A stretch of 64,000 nucleotides of DNA from JACOND01 sp965202795 (GCA_965202795.1 OZ241848.1:1984001-2048000), one strand, 5' to 3'; shown: positions 16,292 to 25,566, counted from the stretch's first letter. The notes: generated by a model not told the origin, from the letters alone. Made by a program: numbers and translations.

Positions 16292-16858
16292 TTAATTTAA
16301 ATACATGGGGCGCTTTTCAGAGGCCCCGCTCATAAAGCGCTTGGGGATCTCGCCGCGGCTGGCATTTTCCAGAAAATCCCCCGCGCAGAAAAACCGGCAC
16401 TTGCTCAGCATGCAGAAGGAAATCACTTCGTCGGCGTAAAACTGAAGCGGCTTTAAGGCGCCGCCCTGAAAAGTCAGGGTGACAATGTCCCGGCCCTCCT
16501 CTGTTTTTATAAAAAAGCAGCTTTCCGGAAGGCTCCCGCCCGCTTTTAGAATTTTCTGGACAAAGCCAAAAGGCTGCTCTCTGTTTCCGATCTGATCAGC
16601 CGCCATGCGGCTCTGCAGCTCCGAAAGCCAGACCATAAACTGCCGCCTCCCTTTCTGATCGCGAAACAGCATGGCCGAGGCCTCTGGAATCATGCCTTCA
16701 ATGATTCCGTAAGGGGCCACCTCCAGCCACTTTTTTTTCCGATCCGGGGAATGGCCTTTTGCGCCGGGGCTTTTTGGCCCGGCAGGCCCCGGCGGGCGGG
16801 CGGACCCGGCCTTTAAGCCTCTGGCCGGCTTTTTGATCTTTGATTTGTTTGATGTCAT
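16292..16858 (-). CDS. Hypothetical protein with basic N-terminus
   Basis: The 188-residue product has a Lys/Pro/Gly-rich tail of about 45 residues, then a compact domain with alternating hydrophobic segments (WLEVAPYGIIEGMIPEASAM, VTLTFQGGALKPLQFYADEV). I do not recognise it. GGAG nine bases before ATG 16858 supports the start. No partner gene is adjacent. Confidence 0.55.
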   Translation of the reverse strand: MTSNKSKIKKPARGLKAGSARPPGPAGPKSPGAKGHSPDRKKKWLEVAPYGIIEGMIPEASAMLFRDQKGRRQFMVWLSELQSRMAADQIGNREQPFGFVQKILKAGGSLPESCFFIKTEEGRDIVTLTFQGGALKPLQFYADEVISFCMLSKCRFFCAGDFLENASRGEIPKRFMSGASEKRPMYLN

Positions 16859-17304
16859 AGGGTTTGCTCCTGCTGTGTTTTTGGCTTTCGCCAGTTGTTT
16901 GTTTCCGCTGCTCCGCCAGGGGGGGGCCTTTGCGCCGCTGCTAAAAGCTCTGTTAAAGCCCTAACGGCGCGGGGCAAAAGCCCTGGACTTTGCAGCTTCC
17001 GTATTTGTTATAGCGAAAAAAAAACCTCCGTCAAATTTTGATCAAATTTTCGGCAAAAATTGCCGCCCGCTGTCATGTCCTGAGGCTCAGCCGGCTCTGG
17101 CGGCGCCTCCCGCCGCGCCCAAAAAAAGAAGACAAAGCTGGTTTAGAGGGCTGGGCTCCCCGCTGTTCCCGGCCGGCCGCCCCCTGGCCCTCATTATTTA
17201 AACGCGCTGTTTCTCTTATATTGCCCGGCCGGCGGGTGTCAAGCGGGCCTGACGCCGCGCCGCAGGGCCGTCCCGGCAAACAAGCCCTTTAAACAAAGCG
17301 CCTG
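16859..17304. other. Divergent gap before tadA
   Basis: No gene is seen. Near 17040 stands TTTGATCAAA, a perfect 10-bp palindrome within AT-rich DNA in an otherwise GC-rich gap. At about 17262-17290 is a fragment of the dispersed element (CAGGGCCGTCCCGGCAAACA). Confidence 0.5.
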
Positions 17305-17310
17305 TATAAT
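17305..17310 (+). promoter_or_regulatory. TATAAT box of tadA, probable leaderless transcript
   Basis: A perfect -10 box TATAAT ends seven bases before ATG 17318, so transcription would begin at about the start codon. No ribosome-binding site is present. The same box and spacing are preserved at the decayed copy (28974-28969). Confidence 0.65.
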
Positions 17311-17317
17311 AGCCCTT

Positions 17318-17968
17318 ATGGGAGACAACAACCGCCACAGTTTTTTTATGGGGCTGGCTTTGGAGCTGGCGCGGAAGGCCGCGGGCCAGGAGGAAGTTCC
17401 CGCAGGGGCCTTGGTTGTCTGGGAAGGCCCGGAAAAGCCGGCTCCGGCGGCGCGGCCCCGGGCGGACAGAAAAAATGGGCCGGCCAAGGCCCTAAAGCGG
17501 GGCATTCATGGGGGGGGGGATGGCATGGGGGATCTGAAATCAGAGCTGGAGGCTCTCCGCCAGAGCGGCAGCCGGGAAAATATCCTTGGCTGCGGCTTCA
17601 ACCGGCGGGAGCAAAGCCAAAACCCTTTGGGCCATGCCGAGCTGGAGGCCATTTCCCAGGCCACTGACAGGCTTGGCAGCTGGCGGCTGGAGGGCTGCTC
17701 GCTTTATGTGACCCTGGAGCCATGCCTGATGTGCATGGGCGCCATTTTGCAGTCCCGAATATCCCATCTGATTTACGGCTGCTCTGAGCCTAAAGGGGGC
17801 TTTCAGTCCCGGCATCGCCTGCAGGACAGCAGGCTTCAATCTCTTCCATCTGAGAAAAAGCTCAAAATCACAGGGGGGGTTATGGCGGAGGAAAGCGCCG
17901 CCCTTTTGAAAGGCTTTTTTGAAAAAATCCGCCGGGGGCGGAAGGCCGGCCAAGCTGGCAGGGGATGA
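17318..17968 (+). CDS. tadA: tRNA-specific adenosine deaminase with large insertion
   Basis: Deaminates A34 to inosine in tRNA-Arg(ACG). The zinc and catalytic residues are present: H106 and E108 in GHAELEAI, and C136/C139 in EPCLMCMGA. The family is about 150-170 residues. This product has 216, because some 50 residues (about 37-86, Pro/Arg/Gly-rich) are inserted between VPAGALVV and the conserved GCGFNRRE. The insertion contains a run of ten G (17510-17519), so a one-base slip would break the gene. The transcript is probably leaderless. A degenerate copy of its 5' half lies at 28673-28985. Confidence 0.9.
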   Translation: MGDNNRHSFFMGLALELARKAAGQEEVPAGALVVWEGPEKPAPAARPRADRKNGPAKALKRGIHGGGDGMGDLKSELEALRQSGSRENILGCGFNRREQSQNPLGHAELEAISQATDRLGSWRLEGCSLYVTLEPCLMCMGAILQSRISHLIYGCSEPKGGFQSRHRLQDSRLQSLPSEKKLKITGGVMAEESAALLKGFFEKIRRGRKAGQAGRG

Positions 17969-18278
17969 TTATGGCCTGCCCCGCTAAAAAAAAACCTTTT
18001 ACAAACAAAGAGCAGCCGGCAAGCGTCCCTTAAACCAGGCTCTGCCGGCAGATATTTTTTGCCGGAAACCGGCGGGAGCGGCCTCAATGGCCGTCCCAGC
18101 AAACAAGCCGCGGCCTGTGAAGCGCGGCGTCATAAGCTTTTCTTGATCCGCTCCGGTTATGATATAAAAAAAGGGGAGGGGAGGCGAAACCAGCCCCTTT
18201 GAGCTGTTTGCCGCGGCAGAGCTGTCTCTAACAGCCTTTCTGGAATGCCATAAGGAAAACTTATGCGGGGAGGCCTTA
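17969..18278. other. Gap with dispersed element fragment
   Basis: No gene is seen. Around 18066-18112 is another palindrome fragment (GCGGGAGCGGCCTCAATGGC, then GTCCCAGCAAACAAGCC). The segment AAAAAAGGGGAGGGGAGGCG near 18168 may belong to the leader of the next gene. Confidence 0.5.
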
Positions 18279-20354
18279 GTGAATCAAAACATTGCGGATC
18301 AAATCATTTTGACAGGCCAGGGCCATCGCCTGCCGATTTTTAAAGAGAAAGAAATCAGCGCTCTGAAAAAACGAGTTTTTGTCAGGGCCTTAAAAGGCAA
18401 AAAAACGAGCTTTGTCCGCTGCATTGTCAGGGGGCGGGACATTCAGCTAAAGCCTGAGGAGGCTGTCAGGCAGCTTTTTGCCATGCGGCTGATCAATCAA
18501 TACGGCTATCCAAAAAAAAGGCTGGCTTTTGAGCATCCTGTGAGTTTCGGCAGGGAGACAAAAAGCGCGGATATTGTCATTTTTGACAAAGACCGCCCAG
18601 AGGCGCCTTACATTATTGTGGAATTAAAACAGCCAAAGCTGAGAGACGGCAGGCGCCAGCTCCGCTCTTACTGCAACGCTGCGGGCGCGCCCATAGGGGT
18701 CTGGACAAACGGCGGGCAGCTGTCCTGCTATCACAGAAAAGACCCCAATTATTTTGAAAGCATCCCCGATATTCCCGGCGCGCGGCAAAGCCTCAAGGAT
18801 GTTTTAAGCGAAAGGTTTACTTTTAAAGACCTGATCATGAAAGACAAAATCACTAACGAAAAAAAAGCCCTCAAGGATATTATTCTGGAAATGGAGGATG
18901 ATGTCCTGGCCAATGCCGGCGTGGATGTTTTTGAAGAGGTTTTTAAGCTGATATTCACAAAGCTCTATGACGAATGCCAAAGCAAAACAGACAAATCAGT
19001 CATAGACCATTATATCAGCCAAAACCTGAAAGAGGGGGGCAAAGGGGATTGCGCGGGCCTGAGGCAATGCCTTAAGGGCCTGAATGATAAAAAATTCCGC
19101 GTTATGGAGTTTAGGAATACAGGGCAGACAGATTCTGAGCTGAAAAAGAAAATACAAGGCCTTTTTGATCAGGCCAAAAGCCGGTGGCGGGGCGTTTTCC
19201 CTGAAGACTCCAAGTTTGAGCTTTCCGGCAGCCATCTGGCTGTGTGTGTGTCCAGCCTGCAGGACATTAAGCTGTTTGACTCAAACCTCTTGGTCATAGA
19301 CGAGGCTTTTGAGCATCTTGTCATAAAAACAGCCAAAGGCGAAAAAGGCCAGTATTTTACCCCCCGCCATGTGATTGACATGTGTGTTTTGGCGCTCAAC
19401 CCCAAAAGGGAGGAGTATATAATTGACACAGCCTCCGGCAGCTGCGGCTTTCCCGTTCATGCGGTTTTTTATTTAACCGGGAGGCTTTTTGCCAGCTCAG
19501 CCATCTCTGAAAGGGACAAAACCCATGCCCTTAAAGTGTTTGGGATTGATTTTGACGAAAAAGCCGTCCGGGTTTCCCGAACCCTGAATTTGATTGCCGG
19601 CGATGGAGAGGCCAATATCCTGCATTTAAACGCGCTTGATTATGAGGGCTGGAGGGAAAAAACAGAGAAGAGCGGGGACTGGATCACAACTTATGGCAGA
19701 GGGTTTGAAAGGCTCTCAAAGCTCCGGTCGGAAAAGGAGAGCGACAAGAGTTTTAATTTTGATCTGCTGATGGCCAACCCCCCTTTTGCCGGAGACATTA
19801 AAGAGAGCCGCCTTTTGCATCAATATGAGCTGGGGTTTAAGCCAGACAAAAAAACCCAGTCTCAAATTGGGCGCGACATTCTGTTTATTGAGAGAAACCT
19901 TAATTTTTTAAGGCCCGGCGGGCGCATGGCCATTGTTCTCCCTCAGGGGAGGCTCAACAACACATCAGACAGGCGCGTCCGGGAGTTTATCTCAAAGCGG
20001 GCGCGCATTCTGGCTGTTGTGGGCCTGCATGTGAACACCTTTAAGCCTCACACGGCGCCCAAAACCAGCGTCCTGTTTTTGCAAAAATGGAATGATGATC
20101 CAAAAGCGGGGCCGCTTTGCCCGAAAAAAGAGGATTACCCGATATTTTTTGCTGTGTCTGACTCCGGGGGCAAGGACAATTCCGGGGATTATATTTATCT
20201 GAAAAACGGAAAAACCGGCCAGTACAGGCTGGATAAAAACGGGCATTTGATTGTTCAGCATGACCTGCACAGCCACAATGGAGAGCTGCCGGAGGGGATT
20301 GCCGAGGCTTTTATTAAATGGGCCAAAAAAGAAAAACTGTCTTTTTGGACATAG
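18279..20354 (+). CDS. Fused nuclease and N6-adenine DNA methyltransferase (BcgI-like A subunit)
   Basis: The 691-residue product joins an N-terminal nuclease domain of the HsdR-N type (D98 in SADIVIFD; E115 and K117 in IVELKQPK) to an HsdM-like gamma-class methyltransferase (motif I DTASGSCGF near 384; motif IV NPPF near 500). There is no helicase domain and no separate hsdR. This matches the arrangement of type IIB enzymes such as BcgI, where one subunit cuts and methylates and a separate S subunit reads the DNA. GTG 18279 is preceded by GGGGAGG. It is followed after 18 bases by the specificity gene. The activity is inferred from the domains. Confidence 0.85.
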   Translation: MNQNIADQIILTGQGHRLPIFKEKEISALKKRVFVRALKGKKTSFVRCIVRGRDIQLKPEEAVRQLFAMRLINQYGYPKKRLAFEHPVSFGRETKSADIVIFDKDRPEAPYIIVELKQPKLRDGRRQLRSYCNAAGAPIGVWTNGGQLSCYHRKDPNYFESIPDIPGARQSLKDVLSERFTFKDLIMKDKITNEKKALKDIILEMEDDVLANAGVDVFEEVFKLIFTKLYDECQSKTDKSVIDHYISQNLKEGGKGDCAGLRQCLKGLNDKKFRVMEFRNTGQTDSELKKKIQGLFDQAKSRWRGVFPEDSKFELSGSHLAVCVSSLQDIKLFDSNLLVIDEAFEHLVIKTAKGEKGQYFTPRHVIDMCVLALNPKREEYIIDTASGSCGFPVHAVFYLTGRLFASSAISERDKTHALKVFGIDFDEKAVRVSRTLNLIAGDGEANILHLNALDYEGWREKTEKSGDWITTYGRGFERLSKLRSEKESDKSFNFDLLMANPPFAGDIKESRLLHQYELGFKPDKKTQSQIGRDILFIERNLNFLRPGGRMAIVLPQGRLNNTSDRRVREFISKRARILAVVGLHVNTFKPHTAPKTSVLFLQKWNDDPKAGPLCPKKEDYPIFFAVSDSGGKDNSGDYIYLKNGKTGQYRLDKNGHLIVQHDLHSHNGELPEGIAEAFIKWAKKEKLSFWT

Positions 20355-20372
20355 CAAAAAGGAGGGCTGGGC

Positions 20373-21758
20373 ATGCAGCATTCCATAGCTCTTCTGTCTG
20401 AAGTCAGGCGGAGCTTTGGCTGGAGAATGGACGCGGAATACTGGCGCCCCTCTTTTATCAAAAACAGCCGGCTGGTCCCTGAGGATAAAAGAATTAGGGA
20501 TTTTGTCCGCCAAAAGCTTTCAAACATAAAATCATCTCCGATAAACAGAGGCTTTGAATACCTGGAGATTTCCAACATTTCCCTAAACAGCCTTGAATAC
20601 GAGACAATAAAAGTCCAAGAGGGCGAAGAGCCGGACCGGGCGCGCTATATTTTAAAAAAAGGGGATGTGGCGGTCTCCACTGTCCGGCCAAACAGAAACG
20701 CCGCGGCGCTTATTCAAAAGGATGGGATTGTTGGCAGCAGCGGGCTTGCGGTTTTAAGGGCGCGGGGCATAGAGCCGGAGTATTTGTTTGCCTTTTGCAA
20801 GACGGATTATTTTGTCAAGTGTCTGATGCGGGCGGACAAAGCCAGCATGTATCCCGCGGTTTCCGGCAGAGATGTTTTGGAGACGCCTGTTTTTGTCCCC
20901 TCTGAAAATTTTAGGGGGCGCGTAAAAAAGAATATTCAAAAAGCTTTGTTTTATGCGGAAAAGTCAAAAAGCATGCTTCAAGAGGCCCGGTCCCTGCTGC
21001 TTTCAGAGCTGGGTCTTTCCGGCTGGAAGCCAAAACATCAGCTGGCTTTTGTCAGGCGGCATTCCAGCGCTGTGGAGGCCGGCCGCATGGACGCCGAGTA
21101 TTTTCAGCCAAAATATGAGGAGCTCGCCAATAAAATCAAGGCTTATAAGGGAGGCTGGGACAGGCTTGGAAACTTAGCGCAAATAAAGAAAGGCGCTGAA
21201 GCCGGCAAAAAAGAATATTCTGAAGAGGGCGTCCCGTTTGTCCGTGTGAGCGATTTAAAGCCGGAAGAGATTAAAAGAGGGAAATATATTTCCAGTCAGC
21301 TATATTCTCAATTAAAAGAGCATCAGCCGCAAACAGGAGAAGTGCTTTTAACAAAAGACGCTTCTCCAGGCATAGCGCATCACTTGTTCGATAAAGCAGA
21401 GAAGATGGCGGTTTCCAGCGGAATACTCAGACTGCGGAACAAGTCAGGCAAAATCAACAGCGCCTGTTTGGCTTTAATTCTCAATTCAATTATAACAAAA
21501 GAGCAAATAAACCGGGACGCAAGCGGTTTCGTGATTTTGCATTGGAAGCCGGATCAAATAAAACAAACATTGATTCCAATTTTATCCAAAGAAAAACAGG
21601 CGGATATCCAAAAAAAAGCTATAGCGTCTTTTGCTTTGCGCAAAAAATCAAAACTGCTGTTAAAATGCAGCAAACAGGCTGTGGAGCGGGCCATTGAGCG
21701 GGATGAAAAATCAGCCCTCGCCTTTATGGAAAAAACCCTTTCAGAGCTTTCCGTATAA
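20373..21758 (+). CDS. hsdS: Specificity subunit of the BcgI-like/type I system
   Basis: The 461-residue product holds two target-recognition halves, each introduced by a similar motif (GWRMDAEYWRPSF near residue 17 and GRMDAEYFQPKYEEL near 235), and each ending in a helical spacer. This two-fold layout is the usual one for HsdS proteins that read split DNA sites. Recognition segments include GEVLLTKDASPGIAHHLF in the second half. It is probably co-transcribed with the preceding nuclease-methyltransferase. It ends 21 bases before the convergent miaB stop. Confidence 0.85.
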   Translation: MQHSIALLSEVRRSFGWRMDAEYWRPSFIKNSRLVPEDKRIRDFVRQKLSNIKSSPINRGFEYLEISNISLNSLEYETIKVQEGEEPDRARYILKKGDVAVSTVRPNRNAAALIQKDGIVGSSGLAVLRARGIEPEYLFAFCKTDYFVKCLMRADKASMYPAVSGRDVLETPVFVPSENFRGRVKKNIQKALFYAEKSKSMLQEARSLLLSELGLSGWKPKHQLAFVRRHSSAVEAGRMDAEYFQPKYEELANKIKAYKGGWDRLGNLAQIKKGAEAGKKEYSEEGVPFVRVSDLKPEEIKRGKYISSQLYSQLKEHQPQTGEVLLTKDASPGIAHHLFDKAEKMAVSSGILRLRNKSGKINSACLALILNSIITKEQINRDASGFVILHWKPDQIKQTLIPILSKEKQADIQKKAIASFALRKKSKLLLKCSKQAVERAIERDEKSALAFMEKTLSELSV

Positions 21759-21778
21759 TGGAGGCCGCGGCAATGCTT

Positions 21779-23101
21779 TCAGGCGGCCCTTTCGCCATAC
21801 AGGGTGATGGCGTTTGTTTTGCGGATTTTGACGGGGATGGTCCGCGATATATCCTCCGCGCCTCCCGGAAAATAAACCAGCTTGTTTTGGCTGGAGCGGC
21901 CGGCCAGAAGCCCTGTTTTTTGATCCCGCCTTTCAACCAGAACATCTAAACCCCGGCCCATGTATTTTTCCGCCAGGGAAAAGGCGATTTTCTTATGCTT
22001 TTCCTTGAGAAGCCGCAGGCGCCGGGATTTTTCCGCCTCCGGGACCTGGCCCTCAAAAGAGGCGGCTTTTGTAAAGGGGCGGGGAGAGTATTTAAACGAG
22101 TAGGCGCTTTCATACGGAACTTCGTCCAGCAGGCTCATGGTCTCCTCAAACTGAGCTTCTGTCTCCCCGGGAAAGCCAACAATAATGTCTGTTGAAAGGG
22201 CCGCGCCCGGCAGGATGTCCAAAATCATGCGGGCTTTGGCGATATACTCCCCGCGGGAATAGCCTCTGTTCATGCTCTTTAAAACCTCTGAGCTGCCCGA
22301 CTGAACGGGAAGATGAATATAATCCATGATTTTGTCCCGGCGGCGCGCCATGGCCTCCACAAGCCCCTCGTTAAAATCCTTGGGGTGGGAGGTTGTGAAG
22401 CGGATTCTCTGAATATCTGTCTCCGCGGCCAGAGTTTCCAGCAGAAGGGCGAAATCCGCTCCGCATGGCGATTGGTAAGAGTTGACATTCTGGCCGAGCA
22501 GAGTCACTTCGCGAACCCCTCTCTGGCAGAGCGCGTTCAGGTCCTCCACAATGTGCCTGAGAGGGCGGCTTCTCTCCCTTCCCCTTGTAAAGGGAACCAC
22601 ACAAAAGCTGCAGAAATTATCGCAGCCCTTGCTGATATTCACAAAAGCTGAAACCTTTGGGCTGCCAATAAGGGTTTGAATGTGGTAAGGCTCCCGGGGG
22701 CGCTGCCGGACAGAGACCAAAGGGCCGCCCCCCTCCCTAAGCCGGGCCGCTATCATGGGAAGCTCATCAATATTGTCTGTGCCTAAAACAAAATCCAAAA
22801 AGGGGATTTGCCTCAGCAGGCGGGATTTTTCCTGCTGGGCCGCGCAGCCGGCGGCTCCGATTTTCAGGCCGGGGCGCTTAAGCTTCAGCTTTCTGCAGCG
22901 GCCCGCCTCGGAGCGGAGCTTATGGACAGGCTTTTCGCGGATGCTGCAGGTGTTGATGATGATGAGGTCAGCCATATCCGGCTGGGGCGCGGCGGCCCAG
23001 CCGTCCATTTCCAGAAGGCAGGCCATCCGCTCGGTGTCATTGACATTCATCTGACAGCCGTAAGTGGAGATAAAAAAATTTTTTGAGGACAGGCTCATCA
23101 T
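21779..23101 (-). CDS. miaB: tRNA-2-methylthio-N6-isopentenyladenosine synthase MiaB
   Basis: Radical-SAM enzyme that adds a methylthio group to modified A37 of tRNA. The 440-residue product has the N-terminal UPF0004 domain with three cysteines (YGCQMNVND, NTCSIREKP, GCAAQQEK), the radical SAM cluster motif KGCDNFCSFCVVPFTRGRE and a C-terminal TRAM domain (LDVLVERRDQKTGLLAGRSS). The NxxD/RxR-type signatures favour MiaB over MtaB. The first methionine at 23101 or the second codon could be the start. mtaB, a paralogue, lies at 41280. Confidence 0.95.
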   Translation of the reverse strand: MMSLSSKNFFISTYGCQMNVNDTERMACLLEMDGWAAAPQPDMADLIIINTCSIREKPVHKLRSEAGRCRKLKLKRPGLKIGAAGCAAQQEKSRLLRQIPFLDFVLGTDNIDELPMIAARLREGGGPLVSVRQRPREPYHIQTLIGSPKVSAFVNISKGCDNFCSFCVVPFTRGRERSRPLRHIVEDLNALCQRGVREVTLLGQNVNSYQSPCGADFALLLETLAAETDIQRIRFTTSHPKDFNEGLVEAMARRRDKIMDYIHLPVQSGSSEVLKSMNRGYSRGEYIAKARMILDILPGAALSTDIIVGFPGETEAQFEETMSLLDEVPYESAYSFKYSPRPFTKAASFEGQVPEAEKSRRLRLLKEKHKKIAFSLAEKYMGRGLDVLVERRDQKTGLLAGRSSQNKLVYFPGGAEDISRTIPVKIRKTNAITLYGERAA

Positions 23102-23151
23102 TCCGCGCCGCAGCTTTTAATGAGGTTTTTGAGAGGGAAACATCAAAGATC

Positions 23152-24150
23152 TCAAAAAAGCGGCGCGTCCCCTCCATCGATAATATCCGGCGCGATTTTT
23201 CGCTCCTCCTCCTGGATTTTTTTTAAGGCGGCGGAAAAGCTCTTTTCTGAAGCCAGATCCTGCAGCAAAAATCCCATATAAGGCTGTTTCGCAAGGCTGG
23301 CAATGGACTGCTCTAAAAAGCCGGTTTCCAGAAGTTTTTTGCGCTCCATAATGTAATCCCAGTTGGAAAAATAATGTATGCGGCAGTAATTCTCCACAAT
23401 GGCGGGGAAGTCGCAGTTTCCCACCACGCAGTATCTCCGCCCCTCCATGTTTTTTGCGATGCGGCGGTCCTCTTTTTCCCGCTTTAATATCCGATCAAGC
23501 TCTTTTTCATAAAACTCAAGGCCGGGAGCCCCCTCCTGAGGGGGGCGCGGCGCGGCCTTTGCTTTTGGAGGCTTTTTTGCGCGTTTCGCCGGCGGGGATG
23601 TTTTTTTGGAGCTGCTTTTCGGGCTGGCGGATGAGGCCGGCGGCTTTTTTAAAGCTTTTTCGGCGGCTTTGGAGGATTTTTTGGCCTTTTGTTTTTTAGC
23701 GGCCGGCTTTTTTTTGCCGGCCGCGGGCTTTTTGGAAGCTCCAGGCTTTTTTTTGGCAGCCTCCGCCGGCGGCTTGGCCGGCTGTCCGAGTTTGGCTTTT
23801 TTCTGAGATGTTTCTTCTTGAGGTTTTTTCTGAGGGGATGTCTCTTGAGGCGCCTCCTGAGGCTTCCCCTCTTGAGGAGGCTTCTCCCGGGGGGATGTCT
23901 CTTGGGGAGGCTCCTGAGGCTTCCCCTCTTGGGGAGGCCTCTCCCGGGGGGATGTCTCTTGGGGAGGCTCCTGAGGCTTCCCCTCTTGGGGAGGCCTCTC
24001 CCGGGGGGATGTCTCTTGGGGAGGCTTGTCTTGAGGAGATTCTCCCTGAGCCTGCTCCTGGAGAGGCATCCCCTCTTGAGGGGATGCCTCTTGGGGCGCT
24101 TTTTGAGGCTTCTTTTTCCTGCTTCCAAAAAGTTTTTTAAAGAACTTCAT
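23152..24150 (-). CDS. Lys/Pro-rich repeat protein with C-terminal Cys/His knuckle domain
   Basis: The 332-residue product has a low-complexity N-terminal half. Tandem units of the type PPQETSPRERPPQEGKPQE are followed by Lys/Ala/Pro-rich sequence like a histone tail. The C-terminal 120 residues form a distinct domain with a possible zinc knuckle (CVVGNCDFPAIVENYCRIHY, pattern C-x4-C-x8-C-x2-H) and long helices (LEQSIASLAKQPYMGFLLQDL). I recall similar C-terminal domains in deltaproteobacterial and Bdellovibrio hypothetical proteins, function unknown. The basic tail suggests nucleic-acid binding. The DNA repeats at 23820-24060 could recombine to change its length. Confidence 0.7.
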   Translation of the reverse strand: MKFFKKLFGSRKKKPQKAPQEASPQEGMPLQEQAQGESPQDKPPQETSPRERPPQEGKPQEPPQETSPRERPPQEGKPQEPPQETSPREKPPQEGKPQEAPQETSPQKKPQEETSQKKAKLGQPAKPPAEAAKKKPGASKKPAAGKKKPAAKKQKAKKSSKAAEKALKKPPASSASPKSSSKKTSPPAKRAKKPPKAKAAPRPPQEGAPGLEFYEKELDRILKREKEDRRIAKNMEGRRYCVVGNCDFPAIVENYCRIHYFSNWDYIMERKKLLETGFLEQSIASLAKQPYMGFLLQDLASEKSFSAALKKIQEEERKIAPDIIDGGDAPLF

Positions 24151-24327
24151 GATGCGCCCCTTTTTTGATTGTTTTGAAAAGCCTTCCGCTTTTTTTTAAA
24201 TCGTTTTCAGACAAAACATTCCCCTGTTTATACTGACACATTTGAGTTTTTATGTCTTTTTGCAAGGGAAAAAACAGGAAAACTCAAACAAAGCCAGCAT
24301 ATTTCCAGCCTGCCGGCGCCGCCGCAG

Positions 24328-25500
24328 TCAGTTGACATAGATGTTTCCCGTGTTTGAGCTTAAGGAGATTTCCGGCGCGGCTTTCCCCCGGGATTTCCCC
24401 TGACTGTTTTGATGAAGGCCCGCTTCGCCCAAACTCCGCCGCAGGCTTTCTTTTATGCTTTTTGCCAGGCTGCTTCGCGGGTTTTTCCATAAATCTTTCC
24501 CCGCCCGGCCGGCGGGCGGCTGAAAATTCAGCGGCTTCCCCTTCAGACGCCCCGTGACTCTCTGGGATTTTCCGGAAAAATCCCTGCGCAGCCGGCGCGG
24601 GGCGTAAATTTTCCCTCTTTTGCTGGCTGCCGAAAGCCTTGCGCCGCGCCCCATAAAGTAAAACCGCAGGATCCCCTCAGAAGAGGAGACATGCGCGCGC
24701 TCAGGCGCAAAAGAGGCGCTCACAGGCCCCGATTGAGAGGCTCCGCTCAGGCTCCCCTGAAAGCGCCTGATTTTGACCTCCCCCTTGTCCGTGGCAAAGC
24801 CCAGCAGGCCCCGCCCTTCTGTGAATTTAACCCCCCCCTCGTTAAACTGCAGCCGAAAAGCCCCTTCAGCGCCCTGGAGCCTGGAGACAAGCCGAAACCC
24901 CCGGATATCCGCCTCCCCCTGATGGCCGCTCAGGCTCAATTCCCCCTTTCTCATGGAGAGCCGCCAGGGGCCTTTGGTCCTGCTGCCCGCCACTTTGCCA
25001 AAAAGCGAGGAGACAAACACAGGCCCCTCCCAATTCTTAAAGGAGATGTTTGCGGAAAAGGCAAAAACCGAAACCGGCGCCGCCCCTGCGGGGGCGAAAA
25101 TCCGCGCCTCAAGGGATGAGCCTGCGGGGGAATCCTCATCCCAGGATGTTTCTGAATGGTAAGAGGCCTCCTCAATCATCAGATCTCCGCTCTGAAGCTC
25201 CACAGAGGCCCTGCCGCCCCTCCACTCCGCTTTGTATTCATGCCGGCCGGGGCGCTGCTGAAAGATGAGCCGCGCGCCCAGGCTCCTGACAATGATGCGG
25301 CGGACCGCAGCCGCGGGGAAAGCTTTTGTCTCCGCCGCAGGGGCTTTGGCCGCGCCGCCTTCAGCCGGAGCTTTGGCGGAAAAGCTTTGGATTTTGGCAG
25401 AGCCTTGGGCTTTGGCAGATCCAAAAGCCGCCGCCGGCGGGAAATATGCCGCCGCAAAAGCCAAACGCCAGGCCGTCCAAATAAGCGCTTTCGCTGTCAT
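24328..25500 (-). CDS. Exported DUF4097-like beta-rich protein
   Basis: The product (about 390 residues from ATG 25500) has a signal peptide (LIWTAWRLAFAAAYFPPAAA). Its mature part consists of short strand-turn repeats (DKGEVKIRRFQGSL, SGPVSASFAPERAHVSSSEG, ASKRGKIYAPRR), ending SSNTGNIYVN. This pattern resembles DUF4097/adhesin-like beta-solenoid proteins of the envelope. A GAAAGGCGG ribosome site precedes ATG 25500; an upstream in-frame ATG at 25533 is less likely. Role unknown. It shares orientation with lepA upstream. Confidence 0.6.
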   Translation of the reverse strand: MTAKALIWTAWRLAFAAAYFPPAAAFGSAKAQGSAKIQSFSAKAPAEGGAAKAPAAETKAFPAAAVRRIIVRSLGARLIFQQRPGRHEYKAEWRGGRASVELQSGDLMIEEASYHSETSWDEDSPAGSSLEARIFAPAGAAPVSVFAFSANISFKNWEGPVFVSSLFGKVAGSRTKGPWRLSMRKGELSLSGHQGEADIRGFRLVSRLQGAEGAFRLQFNEGGVKFTEGRGLLGFATDKGEVKIRRFQGSLSGASQSGPVSASFAPERAHVSSSEGILRFYFMGRGARLSAASKRGKIYAPRRLRRDFSGKSQRVTGRLKGKPLNFQPPAGRAGKDLWKNPRSSLAKSIKESLRRSLGEAGLHQNSQGKSRGKAAPEISLSSNTGNIYVN

Positions 25501-25566
25501 AACACCGCCTTTCCAGGGGGGCTTTTCAAACACAGCATAGCCCCGCCGATCCCCTTATGTCAAAGC

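Noticed and set aside
23649..24168. Long open frames on the other strand and frame of the PPQE repeat protein
   Set aside because: They are mirror frames of low-complexity DNA. The minus frame 23152-24150 ends in a structured domain and is the gene.
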